From Listeria swaminathanii (GTDB taxonomy: Bacteria; Bacillota; Bacilli; Lactobacillales; Listeriaceae), in the NCBI RefSeq assembly GCF_014229645.1, contig NZ_JAATOD010000001.1:868001-932000 (forward strand): DNA of 64,000 bases. The letters are read 5' to 3'. This document shows positions 1-8,295 of the stretch, in pieces; the stretch's first letter is position 1; the number at the start of each line of letters is the position of its first letter. The position numbers were made by a program, and so were the translations under genes. The notes beneath the pieces are model-generated. The model made no database searches. It was not told the DNA's origin and worked only from the letters and a program-made list of their open reading frames with translations.

Positions 1-1
1 C

Positions 2-616
2 GGCGCATCTTTTGACCATAATATTTTATGTATCGCGGAAAAAAGCATTGTAGCAGTAGATAGCATTGCTGATTTCTTATTATTCCAAATGGAAAAAAAT
101 GGTGCACTACATGTGACCAACCCAAGCGATATTCAAAAATTAGAAAAAGTGGCAGTAACAGATAAAGGCGTGACAAATAAAAAATTAGTCGGAAAAAGTG
201 CCGCAGAAATTTTAAAAGAAGCTGGCATAACTTGTGATTTTACCCCGCGTTTAATCATTGTAGAAACGACAAAAACGCATCCATTTGCAACAGTGGAACT
301 ATTAATGCCAATCGTTCCGCTTGTAAGAGTGCCTGATTTTGACGAAGCACTTGAAGTAGCGATTGAGTTAGAGCAAGGATTACACCATACTGCAACGATG
401 CATTCACAAAATATTTCCAGATTAAACAAAGCGGCAAGAGACATGCAAACATCCATCTTTGTAAAAAATGGGCCTTCATTTGCAGGATTAGGTTTTAGAG
501 GTGAAGGTAGCGCTACGTTTACCATTGCAACGCCTACCGGAGAAGGAACCACTACAGCACGTCATTTTGCTAGACGCCGCCGTTGTGTTTTAACTGATGG
601 TTTTTCGATTCGTTAA
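2..616 (+). CDS. pduP: CoA-acylating propionaldehyde dehydrogenase, PduP family (5' truncated by window edge)
   Basis: Only the C-terminal 204 residues are in the window; the frame is open to the left edge. The enzyme oxidises propionaldehyde to propionyl-CoA with NAD and CoA inside the propanediol microcompartment. The visible part starts at the catalytic-loop sequence GASFDHNILCIAEK, whose Cys is the expected nucleophile, and runs to the family-typical end RRRRCVLTDGFSIR. A close relative, EutE, is encoded further on. Gene pduQ follows 15 bp later, so the two are co-transcribed. PduP rather than EutE is inferred from the pdu-type neighbours (pduQ, cobD, pduX). Confidence 0.88.
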   Translation, partial: GASFDHNILCIAEKSIVAVDSIADFLLFQMEKNGALHVTNPSDIQKLEKVAVTDKGVTNKKLVGKSAAEILKEAGITCDFTPRLIIVETTKTHPFATVELLMPIVPLVRVPDFDEALEVAIELEQGLHHTATMHSQNISRLNKAARDMQTSIFVKNGPSFAGLGFRGEGSATFTIATPTGEGTTTARHFARRRRCVLTDGFSIR

Positions 617-631
617 GAGGAGGCAAAGTGA

Positions 632-1750
632 ATGAATAGCTTTCAAATTAAGACAAAAGTAGCTTTTGGTACGAATAGTTTACAAGTGTTAAAAGAAATT
701 AAAAACAAAAATGTCTGGATTATTTGTGATCGTTTTTTAGCTGATGGAGAAGGACTTCAAGGATTAATTGGTCAGCTGGATGCGTCGAATAATGTGCATA
801 TTTTCACCGATGTTGTCCCGGATCCACCAATTTCGAAAGTAGCTGGCGGCGTTAGTGAGGCGGGCAAAATTCAACCGCAAGTAATGATTGCTTTTGGTGG
901 TGGTTCGGCGATTGATACGGCAAAAGGAATTTACTACTTTGCCAAACGTTTGGAGAAAATTAATATTAGTACGTTTATTGCGATTCCGACAACAAGTGGA
1001 ACTGGATCCGAAGTAACAGCCGCAACCGTTATCACCGATCCAACGACAAAAATTAAGTATCCACTTTTCCTAGACGAACTTATACCGGATATGGCTATTT
1101 TGGATGCGCAACTGGTTGTCACGGTACCGCCCGCGATTACAGCAAACACTGGGATGGACGTATTAACACACGCCATTGAAGCGTATGTTTCTAAAGCCGC
1201 GAGCGATTATACCGATGCCCTAGGTGAAAAAAGTGTCCAGTTAACGCTTCGTTTCTTAACGAGTTGTTACGACGATGGCCGCAATTTAGCCAACCGTGAA
1301 AAAATGCATAATGCTTCGACAATGGCGGGAATGGCATTTAACTGCGCCAACCTCGGCTTAAATCATAGCATTGCGCATCAACTCGGTGCTCAGTTCCACG
1401 TGCCACATGGCTTAGCAAACGCAATTTTACTGGATGCAGTTATTCGTTTTAATGCCTTTAAAAACCGCGAAACAGAGCAAAAATATGCAGAAATGGCGCG
1501 GATTTGTGGAATTGCATCCAGATCTGATTCGAACGAAACTGCTGTCCGCTTACTGCGCGAACGTATCGTAGCGATGATGGAACATATGCAAATGCCGCGC
1601 ACATTAACAGACGCTGGTGTAGCAAAAGAAAAAGTCTATGCAAAAATGGACGAAATTGCAACAAATGCACTGAAAGACGCTTGCTTGCCAACAAGTCCAA
1701 CGACACCGTCACATCAAGAACTAAAAGAAATTTTAGAACAAATTATTTAG
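632..1750 (+). CDS. pduQ: Iron-containing 1-propanol dehydrogenase, PduQ family
   Basis: Group III Fe-dependent alcohol dehydrogenase of 372 aa, expected to reduce propionaldehyde to propanol and regenerate NAD in the microcompartment. Visible motifs are the nucleotide-binding GGGSAID (about residue 88), IPTTSGTGSEVT (about 117), and the metal-ligand segments DTGMDVLTHAIEA and NHSIAHQLG plus HVPHG (about 240-260). An AGAGGAGG ribosome site precedes the ATG. It is a paralogue of the eutG product at 6300. Substrate is inferred from pdu context. Confidence 0.9.
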   Translation: MNSFQIKTKVAFGTNSLQVLKEIKNKNVWIICDRFLADGEGLQGLIGQLDASNNVHIFTDVVPDPPISKVAGGVSEAGKIQPQVMIAFGGGSAIDTAKGIYYFAKRLEKINISTFIAIPTTSGTGSEVTAATVITDPTTKIKYPLFLDELIPDMAILDAQLVVTVPPAITANTGMDVLTHAIEAYVSKAASDYTDALGEKSVQLTLRFLTSCYDDGRNLANREKMHNASTMAGMAFNCANLGLNHSIAHQLGAQFHVPHGLANAILLDAVIRFNAFKNRETEQKYAEMARICGIASRSDSNETAVRLLRERIVAMMEHMQMPRTLTDAGVAKEKVYAKMDEIATNALKDACLPTSPTTPSHQELKEILEQII

Positions 1751-1777
1751 ATTTTACGTTAAAAAGGAGGATAAAAT

Positions 1778-2482
1778 ATGTCAGCATATTTGGCAGAATT
1801 TATTGGTACGATGGTTTTGATTATGTTTGGGAACGGCCTTTTAGCAGGATTAACTTTAAACAAATCATTATCACAAGGTGCAAACTGGGTAGTTGTCACT
1901 TTTGGTTGGGGTTTTGCTGTAATGATTGGGATTTATGTGGCCGGAGCATATAGTGGGGCGCATTTAAACCCAGCTGTAACAATCGCTCTCGCAGTTGGAG
2001 GGTCATTCCCTTGGGCAGAGGTAGTTCCATATATTATCGCCCAAATCGCCGGAGCATTTGTCGGAGCATCAATCGTTATTTTACATTACTATCCACATTT
2101 TAAAGCGACACCACAAGAAATTGATACACATGGTATTTTTTCCACAGGACCAGCAATTCGAAATACACCTTTCAACTTAATCAGTGAAATTATCGCAACA
2201 TTTGCCTTTATTTTTGGTTTACTTATGATTGGGGCGAACAGTTTCACAGATGGTTTAAACCCATTAATTCTCGGTTTCCTCGTAGTCGCAATCGGAATGA
2301 GTTTCGGACCAACGACTGGTTATGCAATTAACCCAGCACGTGACTTAGGACCAAGACTTGCTTACTTTTTACTACCCGTCCCAAATAAAAGTGGATCAGA
2401 CTGGCGCTACGCTTGGATTCCAATCGTAGGACCAATCATCGGTGGTCTACTAGCCATTGGACTTTTTAACATTCTTTTATAA
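1778..2482 (+). CDS. pduF: Glycerol/propanediol uptake facilitator (MIP family)
   Basis: Aquaglyceroporin of 234 aa with six predicted membrane spans and both signature half-helices: HLNPAV near residue 70 and INPARDLG near residue 190. The Asp after the second NPA box (NPARD) is typical of glycerol-conducting members. It lets propanediol or glycerol cross the cytoplasmic membrane. It sits 27 bp after pduQ with an AAAGGAGG site and is followed by a terminator-like hairpin. The pduF name is based on location; glpF-like would be equally correct by sequence. Confidence 0.88.
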   Translation: MSAYLAEFIGTMVLIMFGNGLLAGLTLNKSLSQGANWVVVTFGWGFAVMIGIYVAGAYSGAHLNPAVTIALAVGGSFPWAEVVPYIIAQIAGAFVGASIVILHYYPHFKATPQEIDTHGIFSTGPAIRNTPFNLISEIIATFAFIFGLLMIGANSFTDGLNPLILGFLVVAIGMSFGPTTGYAINPARDLGPRLAYFLLPVPNKSGSDWRYAWIPIVGPIIGGLLAIGLFNILL

Positions 2483-2493
2483 AAAAATAACAT

Positions 2494-2526
2494 GGAGTAA
2501 ACAAAGAACAGCTTGTTTACTCCTTT
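2494..2526 (+). terminator. Hairpin between glycerol facilitator and acetate kinase genes
   Basis: Perfect 10-bp stem GGAGTAAACA/TGTTTACTCC with a 10-nt loop. Only three T follow before A-rich sequence, so it may be a weak or partial terminator, or a processing/stability element within the operon. Confidence 0.5.
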
Positions 2527-2550
2527 AAAAATGAGAAAGGACTGAGCTAT

Positions 2551-3744
2551 ATGCACAAAATTATGGCGATAAACGCAGGGAGTTCTTCACTGAAATTCCA
2601 AATTTTTACAATGCCAGGAGAAGAAGTCTTAGTTAAGGGCTTAATTGAAAGAATCGGATTACCAGATGCCATATTCAACATGTCCTTTCAAAACGAAAAA
2701 ATCAAAGAGACCCGTGCGATAAATAATCACGGAGAAGCAGTTGAACTTTTGTTAGAGCAATTAAAGGCGCATCAAGTGATTAATGATTTAAATGAAATTA
2801 TCGGAGTCGGGCATCGTGTGGCTCACGGCGGGGAAGCTTTTGTTAAGTCGTGTATTGTAACGGATGATGTTGTGAAGGGGATTGAAGATGTGACGAGTCT
2901 TGCTCCACTGCATAATCCAGCGAACATCATTGGCATTAAAACGTTCCGCGAATTGCTGCCAAATGCAGTTTCGGTAGCAGTGTTTGATACGGCTTTCCAC
3001 CAAACGATTCCAGAAGAAAACTTTTTATATGCGCTTCCTTACGAACTTTACGAAAAACATCATATTCGAAAATACGGTTTTCATGGGACGAGTCACAAAT
3101 ATGTTGCGCAAAAAGCGGCAGAAGTTCTGGAAAAACCTTTAGAAAAATTAAAAATTATTTCTTGTCATTTAGGTAATGGAGCGAGTGTTTGTGCGATTGA
3201 AGCTGGGAAATCAGTGAATACTTCGATGGGCTTTACGCCAAATGCTGGCTTGATGATGGGAACACGTTCTGGTACAATTGACGCGACAATCATCCCGTAT
3301 TTAGTTGATGAATTAGGCTATAGCTTGGATGAAGTGATGCATATGATGTCTAGTGAATCTGGTGTTCTTGGCGTTTCAGGAATTTCAAGCGACTTTAGAG
3401 ACATTGAAATCGCGGCAGAACAAGGCGATTCGCGCGCATTATTAACACTTCGCATGTTTACCGGCCAAATCTGTAATTATATCGGTGCATACGCTTCAGC
3501 AATGAACGGTTGCGACGCTTTATTATTCACAGCAGGAGTGGGCGAAAATTCCCCGCTGATTCGCAAAATGGTTACAGAACAGCTCAGTTACCTTGGCGTA
3601 ACGTGCAATGTGACAAAAAATAATGCGGGTGATATGATAATTAGCGATGATAACGAAGCGGTCAAAGTGTGCATCATTCCAACCAATGAAGAACTAATGA
3701 TTGCTCGGGATGTAGAAAAGTACGCAAAACAAACGATAAGTTAA
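2551..3744 (+). CDS. ackA: Acetate/propionate kinase
   Basis: Acetokinase of 397 aa, the usual length. It makes ATP from acetyl- or propionyl-phosphate and ADP, the energy-yielding last step of propanediol or ethanolamine breakdown. Motifs: [11 protein letters not shown] at the N-terminus, [10 protein letters not shown] near residue 90, FDTAFH near 147, CHLGNGAS near 207 and [10 protein letters not shown] near 240. Listeria carries another ackA elsewhere, so this copy is probably dedicated to the pdu/eut pathways (PduW-like role). That specialisation is inferred. Confidence 0.93.
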   Translation: MHKIMAINAGSSSLKFQIFTMPGEEVLVKGLIERIGLPDAIFNMSFQNEKIKETRAINNHGEAVELLLEQLKAHQVINDLNEIIGVGHRVAHGGEAFVKSCIVTDDVVKGIEDVTSLAPLHNPANIIGIKTFRELLPNAVSVAVFDTAFHQTIPEENFLYALPYELYEKHHIRKYGFHGTSHKYVAQKAAEVLEKPLEKLKIISCHLGNGASVCAIEAGKSVNTSMGFTPNAGLMMGTRSGTIDATIIPYLVDELGYSLDEVMHMMSSESGVLGVSGISSDFRDIEIAAEQGDSRALLTLRMFTGQICNYIGAYASAMNGCDALLFTAGVGENSPLIRKMVTEQLSYLGVTCNVTKNNAGDMIISDDNEAVKVCIIPTNEELMIARDVEKYAKQTIS

Positions 3745-3757
3745 GGAGCGATTTGAT

Positions 3758-4843
3758 GTGAAAATAACGACGGCTTCTCACGGTGGCAACTACAACGAAC
3801 TAGCAAAAAAACATGGACTTACAAAAGAAATGGTACTCGATTTTAGTGCGAATATTAATCCACTTGGAGTCCCAGCTAGTTTGAAACAAACGATAACTGC
3901 AAATTTGGATCAACTGGTAGAATATCCAGAACCAGATTACTTGGCGCTCCGTGCGCGAATTGCCTCGTTCCATCAACTCGACCTAGCGAATGTTATCCCT
4001 GGAAACGGGGCGACGGAGCTGATTTTCGGAATAGCAAAAGTAACTAAGGCGCAAAAAGTTCTCTTACTTGCGCCTACTTTTGCGGAATATGAACGTGCTT
4101 TTTTTGATGCGGAAATTGTTTATGCAGAATTAACGAATGAAACCCATTTCGCAGCAGCTAAAATCGTACTAGCGACACTCGAACGAGAACCAGATATCGA
4201 TGCCGTTTGTTTGTGCAATCCGAACAACCCAACCGGACAACTAATTTCGCAACAAGAAATGGTGCAAATTGCTGCTTTATGTGAAAAACGAAACATTTAT
4301 TTAATTATCGATGAAGCTTTTATGGACTTTTTAGAAGACAATGAAACGATTTCAATGATTCCTTATTTGCAACAATTCCCACATTTAGCAATTATTCGCG
4401 CTTTTACCAAGTTTTTCGCGATACCAGGACTACGACTGGGTTACTTATTAACGAAAAACGATTTATTATCCGAGGCGCTACTTCAAATGCGCGAACCTTG
4501 GTCTATCAATACATTTGCTGATTTAGCAGGGCAGATTTTATTTGACGATACCGATTATATTAACCAAACATACAGCTGGCTTTCAGCAGAACGCGAATTT
4601 CTATACGAAGGCTTAACTGGGTTTCCAGAACTTACAGTGTATCGACCAAGCGTTAACTACATATTTTTCCACCTTGAAAAACCGCTCGACTTACGAAAAG
4701 AATTGCTGTTAAAAGGGATTTTCATTCGCAGTTGCGCAAATTACCGCGGGCTATCCGAAAATTATTACCGAGTTGCGGTGAAAAGTAGGGATGATAATAG
4801 CCAACTTTTGTCTGCGCTTGAGGTGGTTTTCAGTGGAAATTAA
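3758..4843 (+). CDS. cobD: L-threonine-O-3-phosphate decarboxylase CobD
   Basis: PLP enzyme of aminotransferase fold I (361 aa) that decarboxylates L-threonine phosphate to (R)-1-amino-2-propanol phosphate, the linker of the cobalamin nucleotide loop. Seen: N-terminal HGGNYNELAKKHG, LDFSANINPLG, NPNNPTGQL, IDEAFMDF and the PLP-lysine segment AFTKFFAIPGLRLGY (Lys about 218). Starts with GTG after AAGGAG; the overlapping ATG two bases earlier is out of frame. Overlaps pduX, whose product supplies its substrate. Confidence 0.92.
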   Translation: MKITTASHGGNYNELAKKHGLTKEMVLDFSANINPLGVPASLKQTITANLDQLVEYPEPDYLALRARIASFHQLDLANVIPGNGATELIFGIAKVTKAQKVLLLAPTFAEYERAFFDAEIVYAELTNETHFAAAKIVLATLEREPDIDAVCLCNPNNPTGQLISQQEMVQIAALCEKRNIYLIIDEAFMDFLEDNETISMIPYLQQFPHLAIIRAFTKFFAIPGLRLGYLLTKNDLLSEALLQMREPWSINTFADLAGQILFDDTDYINQTYSWLSAEREFLYEGLTGFPELTVYRPSVNYIFFHLEKPLDLRKELLLKGIFIRSCANYRGLSENYYRVAVKSRDDNSQLLSALEVVFSGN

Positions 4844-5708
4844 AGCAACTTGCCCAGCTTCATGTGGCGAACTTTTACAAGGATGGATTGCGGGCGGCGA
4901 AAAACTGATTTCGTACCCAATCAACTGGTATTCCGAAGTAACTTTGTCCGATAAACTGGGAGTAAATAGCTCTGGGCACACAAAAGCATGGCTTGCATTC
5001 GATTTAACGTGCGAGTATTTTGGCATGACAAAAAGAGAGCGCCCACCGGTATCGCTACAAGTAAAATCAACTATCCCGGTCGCTAAAGGAATGGCAAGCT
5101 CCACAGCTGATATTGCTGCAACAATTGGAGCTACCGCAAAATGGCTCAATAAACCGATAACCGAATCTGAAATCGCCAAACTCTGTCTACAACTTGAACC
5201 AACCGATAGTACCATTTTCAAATCACTAACCTTATTCGATCACTTAAAAGGGGACGTAATCCAAAGCTCCAACTGGATGCCAAAACTCGGTGTCGTCGTA
5301 TTAGAACCACTTACCATCTTAGAAACAGCCATCTACCGCCAAAAAGACCACCAAGAACAATTACTCAAAAACGAACCGCAACTAGCAAAAGGGCTGCAAC
5401 TTTTCAACCAAGCTGTCGCGCAAAAATCCATCCACCTACTTGGCGAAGCTGCATCCATCAGCGCAGCGTGTAACCAAGCCATTTTACCCAAACCATTTTG
5501 GAATGAGTTAGTAGAAGTAGCGGAGAATCTTGATTTAGTGGGGCTGAATGTCTCTCATAGTGGAACAGTTGTCGGTTTGCTTTATGATCTTGAAAAAACT
5601 GATCCACTAGAAATTTTATTTGAATTAGAACGGCGCTACGTCACCACTTTTTATAGCAGATATTACTTCCGAGAGTTAGTAAATGGTGGGGTACGAATTA
5701 TTTTCTAG
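4833..5708 (+). CDS. pduX: L-threonine kinase PduX (GHMP family)
   Basis: GHMP-superfamily kinase of 291 aa that phosphorylates L-threonine, giving the substrate of CobD. The GHMP ATP-binding loop is visible as PVAKGMASSTADIAAT (about residues 79-94), with N-terminal ATCPASCGELLQGW. The GTG at 4833 is chosen because GAGGTGG lies just upstream and homology starts at once; a longer reading from ATG 4791 adds 14 residues unlike the family. The start overlaps the end of cobD, implying translational coupling. Confidence 0.9.
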   Translation: MEIKATCPASCGELLQGWIAGGEKLISYPINWYSEVTLSDKLGVNSSGHTKAWLAFDLTCEYFGMTKRERPPVSLQVKSTIPVAKGMASSTADIAATIGATAKWLNKPITESEIAKLCLQLEPTDSTIFKSLTLFDHLKGDVIQSSNWMPKLGVVVLEPLTILETAIYRQKDHQEQLLKNEPQLAKGLQLFNQAVAQKSIHLLGEAASISAACNQAILPKPFWNELVEVAENLDLVGLNVSHSGTVVGLLYDLEKTDPLEILFELERRYVTTFYSRYYFRELVNGGVRIIF

Positions 5709-5720
5709 AGCAAATTCTTC

Positions 5721-5748
5721 TTGCAAGCGGTCTAATTTATGCTATAAT
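5721..5748 (+). promoter_or_regulatory. Promoter of the riboswitch-ANTAR RNA
   Basis: TTGCAA, a 16-nt spacer, and a perfect TATAAT. It lies 13 bp after pduX and about 30 nt before the riboswitch begins, so transcription would start near 5755. Confidence 0.65.
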
Positions 5749-5774
5749 AACCTTGATAAACGAATTCGTTCATA

Positions 5775-5880
5775 CAAACAGTTAGATACTGGAAGTCTGG
5801 TGAAAATCCAGCACGGTCCCGCCACTGTAAGGAGTTAGACACTCTAAGTCAGGTCTTTTATCTAATTGTTTTAACTGGTT
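5775..5880 (+). promoter_or_regulatory. Adenosylcobalamin riboswitch (Rli55 type)
   Basis: Cobalamin aptamer with the B12 box GCCACTG (5821-5827), the upstream GGTGAAAATCC segment and the downstream AAGTCAGG element. A terminator and EutV-binding hairpins follow rather than a coding region. This matches Listeria Rli55: with B12 the RNA ends early; without B12 a longer form carries the ANTAR element and sequesters EutV. Aptamer class is clear from sequence; the mechanism is from published work on Listeria and Enterococcus. Confidence 0.92.
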
Positions 5881-5913
5881 ATACTGCTTCGAGGCAAAGC
5901 ATGTATAATTCTT

Positions 5914-5948
5914 GGTTCCAGTGTAGTTGTCTCACTGGGGCTTTTTTA
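5914..5948 (+). terminator. Riboswitch-controlled intrinsic terminator
   Basis: Stem CCAGTG/CACTGG extended by G-C and G-T pairs, 9-nt loop, then CTTTTTTATTT. It separates the aptamer from the ANTAR hairpins, the position expected of the B12-dependent terminator that makes the short form of the RNA. Confidence 0.75.
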
Positions 5949-6024
5949 TTTGTTTTTAAAAGCAAATAAGCCCACTGTAAATGGTTTGGTGCCGAGAAGC
6001 TGAACGAAGCAACGTTTTATCAAG

Positions 6025-6121
6025 CACCATACGCACAAAGATGTGCACCGCTTAGTTTTATGGTGGGCAATGATCTTTTCAACGGTGAAAAGAGTGATAC
6101 AAGGAACGTATCTTCATTGCC
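6025..6121 (+). ncRNA. rli55: ANTAR (EutV-binding) module of the riboswitch RNA, Rli55-like long form
   Basis: Hairpin GCAC-AAAGAT-GTGC (6033-6046) and hairpin TCTTTTC-AACGGT-GAAAAGA (6074-6093) both carry six-base loops with A at position 1 and G at position 4, the signature of ANTAR substrates. The first is enclosed by CACCATA/TATGGTG (6025-6031 with 6059-6065). The second shares an 8-bp closing stem GGCAATGA/TCATTGCC (6066-6073 with 6114-6121) with a further hairpin GATAC-AAGGAAC-GTATC (6096-6112). No coding potential is supported. The long RNA form is expected to titrate EutV when B12 is scarce. No clear terminator follows, so the 3' end is uncertain. Confidence 0.75.
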
Positions 6122-6138
6122 TATTTACAAAAAAAGAT

Positions 6139-6167
6139 TTGACATTTCCACGTGTTTGGTTTTTAAT
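6139..6167 (+). promoter_or_regulatory. Probable eutG promoter
   Basis: TTGACA, 17-nt spacer, TTTAAT. It lies between the riboswitch RNA and the antiterminator hairpins of eutG, predicting a start near 6174 and a eutG transcript independent of the riboswitch. Read-through from upstream remains possible. Confidence 0.6.
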
Positions 6168-6190
6168 AAAGTGGACAAATAAAATATTTT

Positions 6191-6234
6191 ACGGTACAAA
6201 GGCGTACTGTTTACTTAGCAAAGAAGCTTTGAGT
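6191..6234 (+). promoter_or_regulatory. ANTAR antiterminator element before eutG
   Basis: Hairpin P1 ACGGTAC-AAAGGC-GTACTGT (perfect apart from one G-T) and P2 ACTTAGC-AAAGAA-GCTTTGAGT (7 bp with a 2-nt bulge), 2 nt apart, both with A1/G4 six-base loops. The 3' part of P2 is the 5' arm of the following terminator, so EutV binding and termination are mutually exclusive. Confidence 0.8.
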
Positions 6235-6273
6235 TGGAAGAGGAAATTTCTCTACTCAAAGCTTCTTTTTTTA
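6223..6273 (+). terminator. EutV-controlled terminator of eutG leader
   Basis: 11-bp arms GAAGCTTTGAG/CTCAAAGCTTC with an inner AGAG/CTCT pairing, followed by an 8-nt T run. It lies 27 bp ahead of the eutG start codon. Confidence 0.85.
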
Positions 6274-6299
6274 GTTTTAAAAAATTAGGAGGTAATCTC

Positions 6300-7439
6300 A
6301 TGCAAAAAGTTAGTTTTAAAACAGACCTTTATATTGGCCAAGGAGCAACAGATCGTTTACTTGATTTTAAAGACAAACAAATCTTCATCGTAACGGATCC
6401 ATTTATGGTTAGTTCGGGAATGATTAATGCCATTACAGAAAAAATTGATCCATCGAATACATATACGATTTTTAGCGAAATTATTCCAGATCCACCGATT
6501 GAAAACGTGGTAGCAGGAATTGAAGTTTTAAATGAATGTGATGCAAACTTGATGATTGCTATCGGTGGTGGTTCTGCGATCGATGCGGCGAAAGCAATGA
6601 AATTCTTCGGTCAAAAACTTGGTACGGTACGCGCGATGCCTTTCATCGTTATCCCGACAACAAGTGGAACTGGCTCAGAAGTAACTAGTTTCTCCGTTAT
6701 TACAAACAAAGAAAAAGCGATTAAATATCCACTTATTACAGATGCCATTTTGCCTGATGAAGCGATTTTAGATGCGGACTTAGTAAAATCTGTACCACCA
6801 GCAATTACAGCGGACACTGGTATGGACGTGTTAACGCATGCGCTTGAAGCATATGTATCCACAAAAGCCAACGATTACTCAGATGCAATGGCAGAAAAAG
6901 TAATCCAATTAGTATTCACTTACTTAGAACGTGCTTATAAAGACGGAAATGACCTGGAAGCGCGTGAAAAAATGCATAATGCGTCTTGTCTAGCAGGAAT
7001 GGCGTTTAATATTACATCACTTGGCTTAAATCATGGTATCGCTCATACAGCTGGAGCTAAATTTAAAATTCCGCATGGCCGTATGAATACATTACTTTTA
7101 CCACACGTAATTAGCTATAACGCTGGAATTACAAGTGATTTCGGTAACAATCCAGATAACCGTGCAGCAGAACGTTACACAGCAATTGCGAAATTACTAA
7201 AAATGCCAGCATCCAACACAAGACTTGGTGTTCGCAGCCTGATCAATGCAATTAAACAACTGCAAAAGAAACTCAATATGCCGACAACCTTATCAGAATG
7301 TGGTGTTAGCCGCACAGATTTAAATGAAAATATCGCTCAAATCGCTGAAGGCGCGCTAAACGACGGCTGTACTGCAACGAATCCTAGAACACCGACAGAA
7401 ACAGATGTTAGTGCTATTCTCGAAAAAATGTTGGCATAA
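6300..7439 (+). CDS. eutG: Iron-containing alcohol dehydrogenase, EutG family
   Basis: Fe-dependent alcohol dehydrogenase of 379 aa, expected to reduce acetaldehyde to ethanol and recycle NAD during ethanolamine use. Motifs: GGGSAIDAAKA, IPTTSGTGSEVT, DTGMDVLTHALEA and NHGIAHTAG with IPHGRMN. The ATG with an AGGAGG site 7 nt upstream is chosen; longer readings would run into the terminator stem. Closely resembles the pduQ product at 632, so either may work on both aldehydes. Expression should need EutV at the leader antiterminator. Confidence 0.88.
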   Translation: MQKVSFKTDLYIGQGATDRLLDFKDKQIFIVTDPFMVSSGMINAITEKIDPSNTYTIFSEIIPDPPIENVVAGIEVLNECDANLMIAIGGGSAIDAAKAMKFFGQKLGTVRAMPFIVIPTTSGTGSEVTSFSVITNKEKAIKYPLITDAILPDEAILDADLVKSVPPAITADTGMDVLTHALEAYVSTKANDYSDAMAEKVIQLVFTYLERAYKDGNDLEAREKMHNASCLAGMAFNITSLGLNHGIAHTAGAKFKIPHGRMNTLLLPHVISYNAGITSDFGNNPDNRAAERYTAIAKLLKMPASNTRLGVRSLINAIKQLQKKLNMPTTLSECGVSRTDLNENIAQIAEGALNDGCTATNPRTPTETDVSAILEKMLA

Positions 7440-7475
7440 AAGTTATTTATTTCACAACTGGAATCAAATAACCTA

Positions 7476-7504
7476 TTGACATCGTTTTCATGCTACTTTA
7501 TAAT
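7476..7504 (+). promoter_or_regulatory. Promoter of eutVW leader
   Basis: Perfect TTGACA, 17-nt spacer, perfect TATAAT. Predicted start about 7511, exactly where the first ANTAR hairpin begins. Confidence 0.85.
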
Positions 7505-7510
7505 AGAACC

Positions 7511-7558
7511 GAGCACAAAGACGTGTGGAATTATAAATATAGCAGAGCAACGGGGCTC
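7511..7558 (+). promoter_or_regulatory. ANTAR antiterminator element before eutV
   Basis: P1 has loop AAAGAC on a short GCAC/GTGT stem; P2 is GAGC-AACGGG-GCTC. Both loops have A1 and G4. P2 shares its 3' arm with the next terminator, so EutV should autoregulate its own operon positively. Confidence 0.72.
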
Positions 7559-7600
7559 CCTCAAAAATATTGCACAATATTTTTAAGGGGCTCTTTCTAT
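7555..7600 (+). terminator. EutV-controlled terminator of the eutVW leader
   Basis: Long stem (AAAAATATTG region pairing with AATATTTTT, extended by CTCCCT/AGGGG pairs) followed by CTCTTTCTATTTT. The 5' arm overlaps ANTAR hairpin P2. Confidence 0.7.
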
Positions 7601-7722
7601 TTTCTTGGAGGAATTTTTCTCTAGCTCTTTAACTCTTTCGCTCAAGTAAATGCTTCTATAGAATGATTTTGTCCTTTATTGTGACGAATCAATCAATAGC
7701 AGAAGAAGAGGACGTGACAGAA

Positions 7723-8295
7723 ATGAATGGAAGAATTGTAATAGCCGATGATGAACCTATTACAAGAATGGATATCCGAGACATCTTGGAAGAAGCGAAC
7801 TACAATGTTGTAGGGGAAGCGACAGATGGTTTTGAAGCAATTGAGCTTTGTAAAACACATCAACCAGATCTTGTTATTATGGACATTCAAATGCCACTCT
7901 TAGACGGCTTAAAAGCAGGGAAACGAATTATTTCAGATGGCCTTGCTGGCGGAATTATTTTACTTACTGCATTTAGTGATCAAAAAAACACCGAGAAAGC
8001 AAAAGGATTCGGAGCATTAGGTTATTTAGTCAAGCCACTTGATGAGAAAAGTTTGATCCCAACGGTTGAAATGAGTATTGCCAAAGGGCGAGAAACAAGG
8101 AAATTAGAACAGCAATTAGAAAAGCTCACCAAAAAATTAGAAGAACGCAAAGTGATTGAAAAAGCAAAAGGTGTGCTTATGATTGAGAACAACATCACAG
8201 AAGAAGAAGCCTACAACATGATTCGCAACCTGAGTATGGACAAGCGTTGTCCGATGATGGAAATCGCAGAAACGATTGTGATGAGCGATGACTAA
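7723..8295 (+). CDS. eutV: Response regulator EutV with RNA-binding ANTAR output domain
   Basis: 190 aa: receiver domain (acidic pair DDE at residues 9-11, phospho-acceptor Asp54 in LVIMDIQMP, Lys in YLVKP near 105), a coiled linker, and an ANTAR domain (about 130-188) with the EKAKGVLM...EEAYNMIR pattern. Phosphorylated EutV dimers bind paired A1/G4 hairpins and block terminators. The ATG at 7723 is chosen because receiver homology starts there; an in-frame ATG 20 codons earlier would add a non-conserved tail. Overlaps eutW by 8 bp. Confidence 0.92.
   Translation: MNGRIVIADDEPITRMDIRDILEEANYNVVGEATDGFEAIELCKTHQPDLVIMDIQMPLLDGLKAGKRIISDGLAGGIILLTAFSDQKNTEKAKGFGALGYLVKPLDEKSLIPTVEMSIAKGRETRKLEQQLEKLTKKLEERKVIEKAKGVLMIENNITEEEAYNMIRNLSMDKRCPMMEIAETIVMSDD

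Noticed and set aside
133..552. Long minus-strand open frames opposite pduP, pduX, eutA, cbi genes and others
   Set aside because: They mirror strongly supported genes, lack ribosome sites and show no recognisable protein motifs.
5881..5905. Hairpin ATAC-TGCTT...AAGCA-T-GTAT between aptamer and terminator as an ANTAR site
   Set aside because: The loop is CGAGGCA (7 nt, no A at position 1); more likely an expression-platform stem of the riboswitch.
6043..6288. An 81-codon open frame covering the ANTAR hairpins and eutG leader
   Set aside because: No ribosome site; it runs through the decoy RNA, a promoter and a terminator stem, and the product has no protein-like conservation.
632..7439. pduQ and eutG as a recent duplication or recombination repeat
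   Set aside because: Similarity is at the protein-motif level with much synonymous and non-synonymous divergence; both are typical members of separate operons.
7442..7472. GTTATTT/AAATAAC hairpin after eutG as a terminator
   Set aside because: Only 7 AT-rich pairs and no T run follow; the eutVW promoter begins within a few bases.
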